From a virus, in IMG/VR virus record IMGVR_UViG_3300032323_000977, positions 1 through 44,654 of that record: a DNA stretch of 44,654 nucleotides; one strand, 5' to 3'. The notes under the pieces are model-generated. The model did no database searches. It saw nothing but the letters and a program-made list of their open reading frames with translations, and was not told the origin of the DNA. Of the stretch, positions 1 to 7,401 are shown piece by piece. The position numbers were made by a program, and so were the translations under genes. Numbering within the stretch: position 1 is the stretch's first letter; each line of letters starts with the position of its first letter.

Positions 1-4
1 ATCA

Positions 5-355
5 TTATTTACCTCTTACGGTATCTAATTCTTTTTCTAATTTATCTACTTTTTTTTCTAATTGAGATATTAATACTTTTGTATGAACGTTTTCTTCTAA
101 TTGTTTAGTATGTTTTTCTATTGTTTTAGCTTGATACTCAATTAACATAAATAATTCTTGGTTCTTAGGAGTTTGATCTGCTTTTTTAAGAAGATCTTGA
201 GCCATTAATTTTTCATTAGTCTCAAGTCTATTTAATCTTTCAACAATACCAAAATATGTCCATACTGCTACAACAATAGCAGATACAATAGCAACTATAT
301 TTTTAATAGGTAGTGCTATATTTGTTTGGTCACTTAATTTAAATTCGCTACTCAT
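5..355 (-). CDS. small membrane-anchored coiled-coil protein
   Basis: 116 residues. A single hydrophobic segment (about residues 17-36, with IVAIVSAIVVAVW) near the N-terminus is followed by a charged, heptad-like helix to the C-terminus, so it is probably inner-membrane anchored with a long coiled coil outside or in the cytoplasm. That topology fits an i-spanin or a holin accessory protein, but no family was recognised and it lies far from the holin at 6433-6861. The stop overlaps a following ATG at position 5 (TAATG), so another gene starts on the minus strand and runs out of the window. It abuts the upstream 219-residue gene. Confidence 0.75.
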   Translation of the reverse strand: MSSEFKLSDQTNIALPIKNIVAIVSAIVVAVWTYFGIVERLNRLETNEKLMAQDLLKKADQTPKNQELFMLIEYQAKTIEKHTKQLEENVHTKVLISQLEKKVDKLEKELDTVRGK

Positions 356-1015
356 TTATTTTTTTTCCTTGTCTATTATATCATAAAAAAATTTGTCTGT
401 GTTATCAGTTACAAATTTTTTATTTTCAACATTCCATTCAGTAGTTTGAACTTTATAATCAGGTACAGATGGTTTAGTAGTAAAGCTAGGGATATCCCAC
501 AAAATGCGATTATTAGGTTGAGCTGCAAAATTACCGTTATCAAGAGCCAAAATATGTGCACACTTATGTTGATCAGGAATTTCGGAATGTTCAGTATCAA
601 GTATATTACTTTCTGGATGTGCCCAATCCACAGTGAATAAATATTCTCCATGATAAAATTTTTTATCCTTTCCTAAATATTTACAACGTTGCCCGATTAA
701 AAAATCAAAAGTAGTAACAGAAGGATAATAACTGAATGAATTCCATAGCTGAAGATCTTCGAGATCTTGATGTTCCATTTCTGTGCTATACAAAGTATTG
801 CCGCTTCCTCTTTGAATAAAAGCAGAGATAGGAAGTCTCCAATAGATTGCACCATTCGTAAGTAAACAGTGAAACAATAATGCACGCCCGCTAATACTCC
901 CCAAACCGAATACCACACAGTCTTCAGTTTCGCCTTGATGTTCTCGTAAGTCATATAAATATTCTCTCCTTATTTTGCAATAGATGGGCGGGATATTAGC
1001 ATTTAAATAAGACAT
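356..1015 (-). CDS. conserved phage protein of unknown function
   Basis: 219 residues starting MSYLNANIPPIYCKIRREYL. The overall pattern (aromatic-rich, N-terminal statement of many I/P/Y, W-H-P motifs such as VDWAHPES and PDQHKCAHILAL) resembles a family I associate with marine and T7-like phages that is annotated only as hypothetical; function unknown. No signal peptide or membrane segment. Immediately upstream of the 116-residue membrane protein with no spacing, so the two are almost certainly co-transcribed with the virion block. Confidence 0.8.
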   Translation of the reverse strand: MSYLNANIPPIYCKIRREYLYDLREHQGETEDCVVFGLGSISGRALLFHCLLTNGAIYWRLPISAFIQRGSGNTLYSTEMEHQDLEDLQLWNSFSYYPSVTTFDFLIGQRCKYLGKDKKFYHGEYLFTVDWAHPESNILDTEHSEIPDQHKCAHILALDNGNFAAQPNNRILWDIPSFTTKPSVPDYKVQTTEWNVENKKFVTDNTDKFFYDIIDKEKK

Positions 1016-1022
1016 TGCAAGC

Positions 1023-1421
1023 TTAACATTTCCATCTTTTTCTTGCTTGTCTTAGTCTAGAGTTAGGATCTTTTGCTGCTTTTGGAAACATTTTCATTTG
1101 CCCAGCAGATCTTGCACAATATGATTTTCTTCTTGCTGCTCTTTTTGGACCTGGTTTATCTTCTGTAACAGCTGTACTTAATTTTGAACCTGGGTTCATT
1201 CTTCTATAAGCTTTAACTCCAGCTTGTGTCATTCCTGCACCAGCTTTTGTAGATCTAAAATTTTTTTTATTTCTTGCTGGCATTCCACCTTCTGCAAGAT
1301 CAACAATTGTTCCTAAACTTGCTCTTAGTTGTTTTGATTGTTTATTTTTATCCGATTCTTCACCAAGACCATAATAATCTTGTAGTGTATCGTAGTAAGT
1401 GCCTGATCTTAAAATAGGCAT
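1023..1421 (-). CDS. small basic Cys-containing protein, DUF6321-like
   Basis: 132 residues, strongly basic. The C-terminal 70 residues (GAGMTQAGVKAYRR, then KRAARRKSYCARSAGQMKMF, then DPNSRLRQARKRWKC) match my memory of DUF6321, a short module found in phage and cyanophage proteins that carries the invariant RRKSxCAR and xxWxC ends. The two cysteines near residues 102 and 132 and the basic charge suggest nucleic-acid binding, which is inference. An internal EGGMPARN segment near residue 45 resembles the K-x-G-G motif seen in other virion-block proteins here. Confidence 0.75.
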   Translation of the reverse strand: MPILRSGTYYDTLQDYYGLGEESDKNKQSKQLRASLGTIVDLAEGGMPARNKKNFRSTKAGAGMTQAGVKAYRRMNPGSKLSTAVTEDKPGPKRAARRKSYCARSAGQMKMFPKAAKDPNSRLRQARKRWKC

Positions 1422-1428
1422 TTGAATA

Positions 1429-1764
1429 TTATTTATCTATAAATACAACTACACTTAAACCAGAAGTATTTCCTGTAACTCCGATACCATCAATGATACC
1501 AGTGCCACCTCTTTCTGCGTATAGAACACCGTCTTCTGGAAGATTTAATGTTTCAGTTGAATTAGCTCCAACATAAACTGGAATAAATACTTGTGTATTA
1601 ACTGAAGAACTTACTGTTGTAGAATTTGCTAAACCATTAATGTAACAAACTCCTGATGATCCTGTTGATTGGATCATAAAACCTCTTAATCTTGTTGGGC
1701 CTGTAAATAAAACTCCACTTGTTTCATTAAATGGAAGTCGGACTGGTTTTACATCTGATTTCAT
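1429..1764 (-). CDS. small beta-rich virion-type protein
   Basis: 111 residues, Gly/Ser/Thr/Val rich, no membrane segment, no charged helix; composition typical of a beta-sandwich structural protein. It lies between the capsid gene and the small basic DUF6321-like gene. The pattern (RGFMIQSTGSSGVCYINGLAN) resembles, in general layout, the 112-residue protein at 44200-44538 (CPANSRAVIQNIQVTNESGS), so both may be decoration or joining proteins. A terminator-like hairpin lies just upstream at 1789-1808, so this gene is expected to be expressed at a lower level than the capsid or by read-through. Confidence 0.65.
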   Translation of the reverse strand: MKSDVKPVRLPFNETSGVLFTGPTRLRGFMIQSTGSSGVCYINGLANSTTVSSSVNTQVFIPVYVGANSTETLNLPEDGVLYAERGGTGIIDGIGVTGNTSGLSVVVFIDK

Positions 1765-1788
1765 AATTTTATTTTACCTTAAAAATAC

Positions 1789-1808
1789 TGGGGCGTAAAG
1801 ACGCCCCA
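1789..1808 (-). terminator. rho-independent-type terminator downstream of capsid gene
   Basis: TGGGGCG (1789-1795), a 6-nt loop, then CGCCCCA (1802-1808): a perfect 7-bp GC-rich stem. Read on the minus strand it is followed by GTATTTTTA, a T-rich tract. It sits 17 nt after the capsid stop codon, inside an otherwise continuous virion operon, so it would set the level of capsid mRNA relative to the downstream genes. Confidence 0.75.
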
Positions 1809-1824
1809 ATATAATAATTACTTA

Positions 1825-2751
1825 TTAAGCTCCAATAGAACCGAAGATTCCTCTAGGGTCAGACCAGCCGTAGCTGTATCTTTCTCTAGCTTTGAATCTA
1901 ACGTTTCCTGTGTCAAAGTCACCTTCGATAGCCGTTTTAATTGGCGATCTTACAAAGTGTTTTAACCCATTTGGTGCGTCAGTCATGATGAAAAATGCAT
2001 CAGTGTCTGTTAAGAAGTGGTTAACTCTGTAACCCTCTGGGATCATTCCCATATTTAACATAGCGTTGATGTCGTTTTTCGCGAACGCATTAGAACCACC
2101 TGGAGTAGTTGATAAAGGTGTTCTTAAGATTCTCTCAGCAGTAAATTGTAATTCTTTTGGAATTATCAATTTTTTACCCATAAGAGCAACTTTTAGACCT
2201 CTTTCGTCTACAAATGCAGCAATATCAATTAGAGATTGCTCAAGTGATGTTTCTGATAAGTCAGCAGCAGTAGAAAGTATATTTCTAAACGTTCCACCGT
2301 TAGCAAGTGGGTGATCGTTAGCTAATAAAGCTTTTCCGTCTCCACCTGGGAAAGATGAACTAAAACCATTGTTTAAGATGTTAGCCGCAATCGTTTGCTT
2401 AGTTTGCGACATTGATCTTGCCAATGCTCTAGTATATCTCGCAGCGAGTCTGTCATACAAGTTATCTTCAATAGCTTCCTCAGTAATCGCGAATGCTAAA
2501 GCAATCGTGTTATGAGTGTATCTAGAAGTGTATGCTTCTGTAGCATTATCAAATACTACTGGAGCACCTTCTTGTTTAACTTCAGCGCTTGCAAATCCTG
2601 ATAACATTACTTCTTCTTCGAAAGCTCGATCTGAAGTTTCTGTTACAAAGATTTCTGCGTCTTCGTTATCGTATCTGTTGTATTCAAGTCCGAATAGTGC
2701 ATTCAAACCTGGCTCTAGTTCTTTTACTAGTTGTGATCGTGATATAGCCAT
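1825..2751 (-). CDS. major capsid protein
   Basis: 308 residues. It has the layout of an HK97-fold, Mu gpT-like major head subunit: an N-terminal helical arm (SQLVKELEPGLNALFG), a P-domain region (AFAITEEAIEDNLYDRLAARY), an A-domain region (KLIIPKELQFTAERILRTPL) and a conserved C-terminal stretch (KARERYSYGWSDPRGIFG) typical of such proteins. It forms the icosahedral head shell. The position downstream of the scaffold-like gene and a putative decoration gene supports this call, and a strong terminator follows directly. No separate protease domain is visible nearby. Confidence 0.9.
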   Translation of the reverse strand: MAISRSQLVKELEPGLNALFGLEYNRYDNEDAEIFVTETSDRAFEEEVMLSGFASAEVKQEGAPVVFDNATEAYTSRYTHNTIALAFAITEEAIEDNLYDRLAARYTRALARSMSQTKQTIAANILNNGFSSSFPGGDGKALLANDHPLANGGTFRNILSTAADLSETSLEQSLIDIAAFVDERGLKVALMGKKLIIPKELQFTAERILRTPLSTTPGGSNAFAKNDINAMLNMGMIPEGYRVNHFLTDTDAFFIMTDAPNGLKHFVRSPIKTAIEGDFDTGNVRFKARERYSYGWSDPRGIFGSIGA

Positions 2752-2764
2752 AAATTATCTCCTA

Positions 2765-3340
2765 TTATAGACCTGTTCCTTGATTATAGAAATGATTGCT
2801 AATTCTCACCATAATATTAGCGTTCGATACTAAAAGATCGCTATTAAGAGGGTTTTGAGAAATATCAATCGCCTGAACTACGAATGTAGAAGCAGTTCCT
2901 GAAGTCGCTACGTCCAATTGAACTTGCGATATTCCAGTTTGCGTGCTTCCTGATACGTTAGTTACTGAATAGTTTTGAAACAAATCCGCAACTACGAACG
3001 ATAAGTTCGCATTTATTTCATAAACCGTGTCTGGACCATCAATTACAAATGCAGTGATGTCTGAAGCATTTGTGCTTGCTGGATAATAATTTTTCCAAGT
3101 CGGTTTTTGAGTTGTTGGATCTGTATAAAAACAACCATTAAAAACACCTACTACAGCGTTAGAAGTTCCAGCAACATATCTTGTGATGTTTCCAGAAGTA
3201 GTTGGTATAACCAAATCTCCTTGGAAAATCGCAGTAGTATTGTTAGCTGCAATTCTGTATCTGTTTTGAGCGTTAATAAATGGGCTACCATTTAACTGTC
3301 TAGATGGTCTTAGACCAAATTTTTCTAGTACATTTGCCAT
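2765..3340 (-). CDS. putative head decoration / virion protein
   Basis: 191 residues, beta-rich, rich in N, S, T and V, without membrane segments. Features include a conserved-looking N-terminus (MANVLEKFGLRPSRQLNG) and repeated short strands. It lies between the scaffold block and the major capsid gene, a place where tailed phages commonly encode a head decoration or head fibre protein. No family recognised; structural role is inferred from position, length and composition. Confidence 0.7.
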   Translation of the reverse strand: MANVLEKFGLRPSRQLNGSPFINAQNRYRIAANNTTAIFQGDLVIPTTSGNITRYVAGTSNAVVGVFNGCFYTDPTTQKPTWKNYYPASTNASDITAFVIDGPDTVYEINANLSFVVADLFQNYSVTNVSGSTQTGISQVQLDVATSGTASTFVVQAIDISQNPLNSDLLVSNANIMVRISNHFYNQGTGL

Positions 3341-3394
3341 TTTTTATACTCCTTGTTATAGTTTATATTTATTTTGGTTAGTTTAATAAAAAGA

Positions 3395-3868
3395 TTACTT
3401 TTTATTTCCACCACCAAAAGTTACGCGAGATTGTCTATTAATATTAATAGGCATCTCAGGTCGTTGTTCCTTCATTAGATCTGAATCAATCGCGTTAACT
3501 CTATCTTGAGTAATTCTTTTGAAATACTCTGCGCGAGATTTCACAATCTCTTCTGGTATCCTAGCCAACACTAGGCCAGCAACCCCGATCAACCCTGCGT
3601 ACTTACCGTCATGGATAATTGGATATTGGTTTTTTCCGAATCTACTTATAATTTCCTCGGATCTAACAAATTCCCAACCTTCTCTCATTTTCTTCGATAC
3701 GTTTGCAGTATCTTGAAAACCCATTGACTCGACTCTGATCCATCTATGGACATAGCCGTCTGGCGCAGGTGGTGCATCCAGAGATGATGGTGGCGCCCAA
3801 GGTTTATTTCTATCAACCTTAAATTCTTCGGACGCGCGTGAAGATCTTTTATTTTCTTTATCGCTCAT
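3395..3868 (-). CDS. conserved head-region protein of unknown function
   Basis: 157 residues, charged, no membrane segment. It has a proline-rich N-terminal part (KPWAPPSSLDAPPAPDG), a central alpha/beta part (RWIRVESMGFQDTANVSKKM, EGWEFVRSEEI) and a basic C-terminus. The gene ends where the capsid neighbour begins and starts one base from the scaffold gene stop. The same gene order (scaffold, this protein, decoration, capsid) recurs in marine phage contigs as I remember them, which suggests a head-assembly role; the molecular function is unknown. Confidence 0.7.
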   Translation of the reverse strand: MSDKENKRSSRASEEFKVDRNKPWAPPSSLDAPPAPDGYVHRWIRVESMGFQDTANVSKKMREGWEFVRSEEIISRFGKNQYPIIHDGKYAGLIGVAGLVLARIPEEIVKSRAEYFKRITQDRVNAIDSDLMKEQRPEMPININRQSRVTFGGGNKK

Positions 3869-3869
3869 A

Positions 3870-4886
3870 CTAATTTGCCTCCTTCACGTATTTAGCGTAT
3901 TCTTCTAGTGGCACCCCTAATTTTTTAGCAATAGCAACTTGTGATTTGGTGAGTCTCACAGTTCTGCGTCCCTCCTGTTTTCTTCCAGCGGAAGCAACAG
4001 TTTGAACGGGCTTACGTTGTTCTTGTTCAACAACAAACTTATGAGGGAAGTATCCCTTCATACGTTTATTTATCTCATTATAATACTCATCGCTCTCTAC
4101 TTCAACACCACTGCCAACTAGTTCTTCATGGATTGAAAAGGCGGCCTGGGTCATGATTTTATCATCCCCGAACCAAGTATTTTTAGTAGCCCAATCCTTA
4201 GCTTTTTCACTAGGTTTGGGTATAACAACGTTGTCTTTTTGTGTTTTAGCTTCTTCAACTTCAAGTTTTCTTTGTTCTTCAAGTTGTTTAGCTCTTATCT
4301 CACGATCAGCCATTTGCAGTTTAGCCTTCTCTTTTTGAACGGCTAATTGCGTTAACTCATCGTTAGCTTCCATGATCTTATTAGGATCATTGGCTTCAAT
4401 AGCTGCTTTAAGTTTATTTTTTACTTGTTCTCTTTGAGCATCTACTCTTGCATCAAATTCTTTCAAGTAATTACTATCAGCAGTATCAAATTTCTTCTCG
4501 TAGTCCGTGTATTTTTTTTGCAAACCTTTTGCAAATTCTACAGCAGCCTGTTCTCTTCTTTCGGCTTCTCTGTATCTACGAGTTAATTTATCAATTCGCT
4601 TTTGAACAGAATCTGAAATTTCTGATAAGTCATCAGTTTTAGTTTCTTCTTTTTTCTGTTCGACTGGTTTAGTTTCAACAGGAGCAGATTTTTCTTCTGC
4701 TTGTTCAATCTCAACCTTTTCTTTTTTGTCTTCTTTAGAATGAGTTGTATAACCAAGATCAACTTCACCAACATTTAAGTTTGGTGCTTTTTTATCGGCT
4801 TTTGACTCTTCTTTTACTTGTATTTCTTGTTCTTTGACATCGTCAAGATCAAGTTCCACTTCTGGAGTTTTCTTTTCATCTACCAT
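3870..4886 (-). CDS. putative head scaffolding protein
   Basis: 338 residues, very rich in K and E, with a long predicted coiled coil (about residues 90-225) between an acidic disordered N-terminus and a basic C-terminal helix (KQEGRRTVRLTKSQVAIAKK). No cysteine-rich or catalytic motif. Scaffold proteins of this type guide capsid assembly and leave the head; the short basic C-terminal helix is the usual capsid-binding part. Position between GroES-like and capsid genes fits. Assigned on composition and synteny rather than on sequence identity. Confidence 0.75.
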   Translation of the reverse strand: MVDEKKTPEVELDLDDVKEQEIQVKEESKADKKAPNLNVGEVDLGYTTHSKEDKKEKVEIEQAEEKSAPVETKPVEQKKEETKTDDLSEISDSVQKRIDKLTRRYREAERREQAAVEFAKGLQKKYTDYEKKFDTADSNYLKEFDARVDAQREQVKNKLKAAIEANDPNKIMEANDELTQLAVQKEKAKLQMADREIRAKQLEEQRKLEVEEAKTQKDNVVIPKPSEKAKDWATKNTWFGDDKIMTQAAFSIHEELVGSGVEVESDEYYNEINKRMKGYFPHKFVVEQEQRKPVQTVASAGRKQEGRRTVRLTKSQVAIAKKLGVPLEEYAKYVKEAN

Positions 4887-4903
4887 TTGTTTTCCTTTTT
4901 AGT

Positions 4904-5344
4904 TTAGTATAAGTGAAGAATATCTTGAGGACGTTTAACAACACCGATAATCTCATCATCATTTAAAATACGGTGTTCACCATATTTTGTTTTGAAACGA
5001 GATCCAGCATATCTTCCATACATTACGAACTGGCCTTCTTTGCACCAAGCTCCTGTAGGGAATTTATCTTTATCTAAATAACAAAGATCACCCATTTTAA
5101 CTACAATTCCAATAACTGTAGTCATAGCAATAGTATCTTGAGTTTGCTCAGATAGAATAAGTCCACCTTTAGTTTTAGTTTCTCCAGCGTATGGTCGCAC
5201 TAACATGCGGTAACCAATAGGGTCTGGAAGACAATCTAAATACTCTTGGATGCCTTTTGCGTCTTTTGGGATTTTTGTCTCGTTAGATTTTTCAGAAGAA
5301 CTAGTTGGAAGAACTAATTTCTGATTCGGTACTACTATCGTCAT
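4904..5344 (-). CDS. GroES-like co-chaperonin
   Basis: 146 residues. Residues about 40-146 match the Cpn10 fold: GYRMLVRPY at the start of the barrel, the mobile loop ETKTKGGLILSEQ (E. coli GroES has ETKSAGGIVL at the same place), then GIVVKMG and the roof/C-terminal strands (EGQFVMYGRYAGSRF, EIIGVVK). Expected to cap host GroEL and help fold the capsid, as T4 gp31 does. An N-terminal extension of about 40 residues is not in bacterial GroES (about 97 residues). No GroEL is in the window. The gene overlaps its upstream neighbour by 44 nt. Confidence 0.85.
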   Translation of the reverse strand: MTIVVPNQKLVLPTSSSEKSNETKIPKDAKGIQEYLDCLPDPIGYRMLVRPYAGETKTKGGLILSEQTQDTIAMTTVIGIVVKMGDLCYLDKDKFPTGAWCKEGQFVMYGRYAGSRFKTKYGEHRILNDDEIIGVVKRPQDILHLY

Positions 5345-5531
5345 CTATACTCTCCTCTTTATGTTGCAGGTCTTTTAGATCCTGTAGCAGCGTTTCTAAT
5401 GCGCTGAGCCTGCCCTTAGCATAGTGGAGCCTATCTAACGTGTCTATACCATAGCAAATATCTTGCCTGGTTTCTTCTATACGTTTTCTTACGTAATTCC
5501 TTATAAATTGCAATGTGTTTATATCCATCAT
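5301..5531 (-). CDS. small helical protein overlapping the co-chaperonin gene
   Basis: 76 residues beginning MMDINTLQFIRNYVRKRIEE, entirely helical and acidic at the C-terminus. The last 44 nt are read in another frame as the start of the GroES-like gene, so the serine/acidic tail may only be there to accommodate the overlap. The N-terminal 55 residues look like a genuine, conserved phage protein rather than a shadow. Function unknown; perhaps a capsid-assembly accessory. Confidence 0.7.
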   Translation of the reverse strand: MMDINTLQFIRNYVRKRIEETRQDICYGIDTLDRLHYAKGRLSALETLLQDLKDLQHKEESIDDDSSTESEISSSN

Positions 5532-5535
5532 GGAT

Positions 5536-6153
5536 TTATTTAATAAAATTACTAAACATTACCTTTTTTTCACCTTCATAGCAAACAAAATAATCATGTA
5601 TTTTAACTTCGTTTTCTATAAAGTTTAAGTTAAATGATTTAACATCATCTATCATAATTAATTGTTGTTCTGGAGATCTATTCATAAAGAACTTCATTTC
5701 ATTTAATATAGACTGTGTATCGTGTGGACCGTCTAATAAAACAAAATCATATTTATTAATTAATATCTTTTTTTTATTATATATTGGATATCCATCTGAA
5801 AACTTATTAAAAAATTCTGTATCTTCTAAATTAATTAAATTAAATTCTGGATAACCGTGTGACATGTATACTAACATGTCTTGTTTCATTTTATTGTTAT
5901 ATCCTGTGTAATCAATACCTAATGATGAATCAGATTCGTTATATGGAATATCACCATAAGGATCTATTCCTAAATGTATTAATGGTGTTTTTTGGTGTTT
6001 TCTCCAAGCATCTATTATAAGCTTACTTGCAAAGCCGTCTCTTACACCAATTTCAACTGTATTACCTATTGGGTTTTTTAAGAATTGAATAGCTTGTTCA
6101 ATTAAATCATACTCAAGACTATCGCCTTGAGGCTCGTTTGATTTAATCAACAT
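5536..6153 (-). CDS. class I SAM-dependent methyltransferase-like protein
   Basis: 205 residues. AdoMet-binding motif I is TVEIGVRDGFASKLI (about 32-46), followed by the acidic second strand GIDPYGD, then FVLLDGPHDTQSILNEM and LIMIDDV, the arrangement of the Methyltransf_24 (TylF/cephalosporin hydroxylase-like) group. Substrate unknown; in phages such proteins are thought to modify sugars, lipids or proteins. Its start overlaps the end of a 33-residue tiny gene. Coding strand and spacing place it in the virion/lysis transcript. Confidence 0.75.
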   Translation of the reverse strand: MLIKSNEPQGDSLEYDLIEQAIQFLKNPIGNTVEIGVRDGFASKLIIDAWRKHQKTPLIHLGIDPYGDIPYNESDSSLGIDYTGYNNKMKQDMLVYMSHGYPEFNLINLEDTEFFNKFSDGYPIYNKKKILINKYDFVLLDGPHDTQSILNEMKFFMNRSPEQQLIMIDDVKSFNLNFIENEVKIHDYFVCYEGEKKVMFSNFIK

Positions 6154-6244
6154 TCTTATTTCTTTTAATCTTTCTTTTTAATTCTTGTCTCCAGATCCAA
6201 TAATCTAGCCAAGAAGAAAATTTTTTAATTAAATTAAATATCAT
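6143..6244 (-). CDS. 33-residue basic peptide
   Basis: Starts at ATG 6244 (ATGA overlap with the preceding tiny gene) and ends inside the methyltransferase start. The product begins MIFNLIKKFSSWLDYWIW and ends in a run of K and R. Amphipathic and tryptophan-rich at the front, basic at the back. No family. Supported by the chain of overlapping stop/start codons from holin to methyltransferase rather than by homology. Confidence 0.4.
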   Translation of the reverse strand: MIFNLIKKFSSWLDYWIWRQELKRKIKRNKNVD

Positions 6245-6336
6245 TTTTTTAACTTCTTTTTTAACTGTTTAATTTGTTTTTGTAAATTAGATATTATCTT
6301 TTCTAAATCGTTTGGGCCTTTATCTTTCAAGTTCAA
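6241..6336 (-). CDS. 31-residue coiled-coil peptide (TTG start)
   Basis: Only a TTG start (6336) is available because an in-frame stop precedes it. The product is a single lysine-rich helix (IISNLQKQIKQLKKKLKK). It overlaps the end of the small lipoprotein gene and its TGA overlaps the ATG of the next tiny gene. Could be an i-spanin-like fragment or not translated at all. Confidence 0.3.
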   Translation of the reverse strand: MNLKDKGPNDLEKIISNLQKQIKQLKKKLKK

Positions 6337-6433
6337 TTAGAAACCTCTTAATTACGACTTGTCCTGTTGATACATTAGGTGTGTTTATATTACTGCAAGA
6401 AAAAAGCAATAATAAAATAACTAGGTATTTCAT
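6320..6433 (-). CDS. 37-residue lipoprotein, candidate o-spanin
   Basis: MKYLVILLLLFSCSNINTPN is a classical short lipoprotein signal peptide with a lipobox (LFSC, Cys13). The mature peptide would be only about 25 residues, as in Rz1-type outer-membrane spanins. The start codon overlaps the holin stop (TAATG), so translation is coupled to the holin. I see a lipobox and lysis-gene context; the spanin role is inference, and no proline-rich Rz1 signature is present. Confidence 0.65.
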   Translation of the reverse strand: MKYLVILLLLFSCSNINTPNVSTGQVVIKRFLIELER

Positions 6434-6861
6434 TACCCGTTTTCTTGTTCTTTAGGCTGTGGTTTGTTAGCCATTGTTCTAGCAACGGATTCTGCGCTTC
6501 TGCCGACCACATACCCTCCAAGACCTATTTGTAATAATGTCCAAACATCTCCTGGAAGAGTTATAGTTATAGAAGCTTTGAAGAAAAATAATATTACTGG
6601 TCCTAGTACATAATTCCATATTAATATAAATATTAATACGTACATTAATAATGGTCTCCAGCTAGATGCAAACCAACCAGCTTTAGCTTCAGCTTCAATA
6701 ATTTTAGCTGCTGCTGTTAATTCTTGAGTATGAGATTGCAACATCTGCGTTTGCAGATCTGCTTTTAATTTAGCGGCAAGGTCTTTATCGGCGACTGTTT
6801 TGTCAACTGTGTTAAATAAGATTTTCGCAAGTGGGGCAACTGCTTGAATGATTGGCAACAT
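6433..6861 (-). CDS. holin, 3-TM family
   Basis: 142 residues with an amphipathic N-terminal half and hydrophobic segments at about 70-92 (LLMYVLIFILIWNYVLGPV) and 105-122 (VWTLLQIGLGGYVVGRSAE). The signature SSWRPLLMYV and GGYVVGRSAESVAR matches the GTA/phage holin_3TM family (PF11351). It would permeabilise the inner membrane to release endolysin. A lipoprotein gene follows with a TAATG overlap. The first 97 nt are shared out of frame with a homing-endonuclease gene upstream. No endolysin gene was recognised in the window. Confidence 0.85.
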   Translation of the reverse strand: MLPIIQAVAPLAKILFNTVDKTVADKDLAAKLKADLQTQMLQSHTQELTAAAKIIEAEAKAGWFASSWRPLLMYVLIFILIWNYVLGPVILFFFKASITITLPGDVWTLLQIGLGGYVVGRSAESVARTMANKPQPKEQENG

Positions 6862-7187
6862 TGTTCAAATTTCTCCTTTCTTCTTATACCAAGAAAAGGA
6901 GCCATTTGCAACATCACATCCATTGCTCTATCTCCAGCTACAGTCCATTTCCAAGATTTTTTTAAATGATTTTTTTTAGGTATGTGTGAATTAACGTAAC
7001 CGAGTTTGAAAAAATCAACAAATCTGACAACGATATCTTCATCAGTCATTCTTACTTGAATTCTAAAATATCTATTATTTTTATTATCTTTCCCCCAAAA
7101 ACCAAACGACCCTTCTCCTTCAAATACTCCAGCAAGAAAAATTAGTTTTTGTTCTTTTGTTAACTTATCGTATGTTTGTTGAATCAT
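6765..7187 (-). CDS. LAGLIDADG-type homing endonuclease
   Basis: 140 residues with one LAGLIDADG-type motif, LAGVFEGEGSFGFWG (about 19-33), followed by strand-rich FRIQVRMTDEDIVVRFVDFF and KSWKWTVAGDRAMDVML typical of the family. Single-motif members act as homodimers. It is free-standing, not in an intron or intein that I can see, and its 3' end runs 97 nt into the holin gene in another frame, suggesting insertion next to the lysis gene. The extra C-terminal residues (after about 110) are probably the by-product of that overlap. Confidence 0.8.
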   Translation of the reverse strand: MIQQTYDKLTKEQKLIFLAGVFEGEGSFGFWGKDNKNNRYFRIQVRMTDEDIVVRFVDFFKLGYVNSHIPKKNHLKKSWKWTVAGDRAMDVMLQMAPFLGIRRKEKFEQCCQSFKQLPHLRKSYLTQLTKQSPIKTLPLN

Positions 7188-7216
7188 ATATCTCCGTTAT
7201 TTTAAGAAGATATATA

Positions 7217-7399
7217 CTATTTATTTTTGTTTTGTCTAGAAATATATCCACCCATTCTCATTCCTTGAGAAGCTGGGCCTTTTTTAGGAGGTGGGCCAAA
7301 TCTTACACCTGGCATTTTGATCTTTTTGATTTTTTGTATAGAAGGTTTCTTAATTTTACTTATTTTTGGACTTTTAATTTTTGGAATACCAATTTTCAT
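7217..7399 (-). CDS. 60-residue lysine/proline-rich basic protein
   Basis: N-terminal part is an imperfect repeat of (I/K)PKI-K-S/K (IPKIKSPKISKIKKPSIQKI), followed by MPGVRFGPPPKKGPASQG and a C-terminal RMGGYISRQNK that resembles the K-x-G-G motif of neighbouring proteins. Located directly after the portal gene (2-nt gap). Small basic proteins at this place recur in marine phage contigs; a virion-internal, DNA-binding role is plausible but not shown. Confidence 0.7.
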   Translation of the reverse strand: MKIGIPKIKSPKISKIKKPSIQKIKKIKMPGVRFGPPPKKGPASQGMRMGGYISRQNKNK

Positions 7400-7401
7400 G
7401 G

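Noticed and set aside
2066-2770. Plus-strand frames across the capsid gene
   Set aside because: Antisense shadows of the well-supported major capsid gene.
6241-6433. Classical nested Rz/Rz1 pair
   Set aside because: The lipoprotein is not nested inside a TM-coiled-coil gene and the peptide that follows has no TM segment, so only an o-spanin candidate is claimed.
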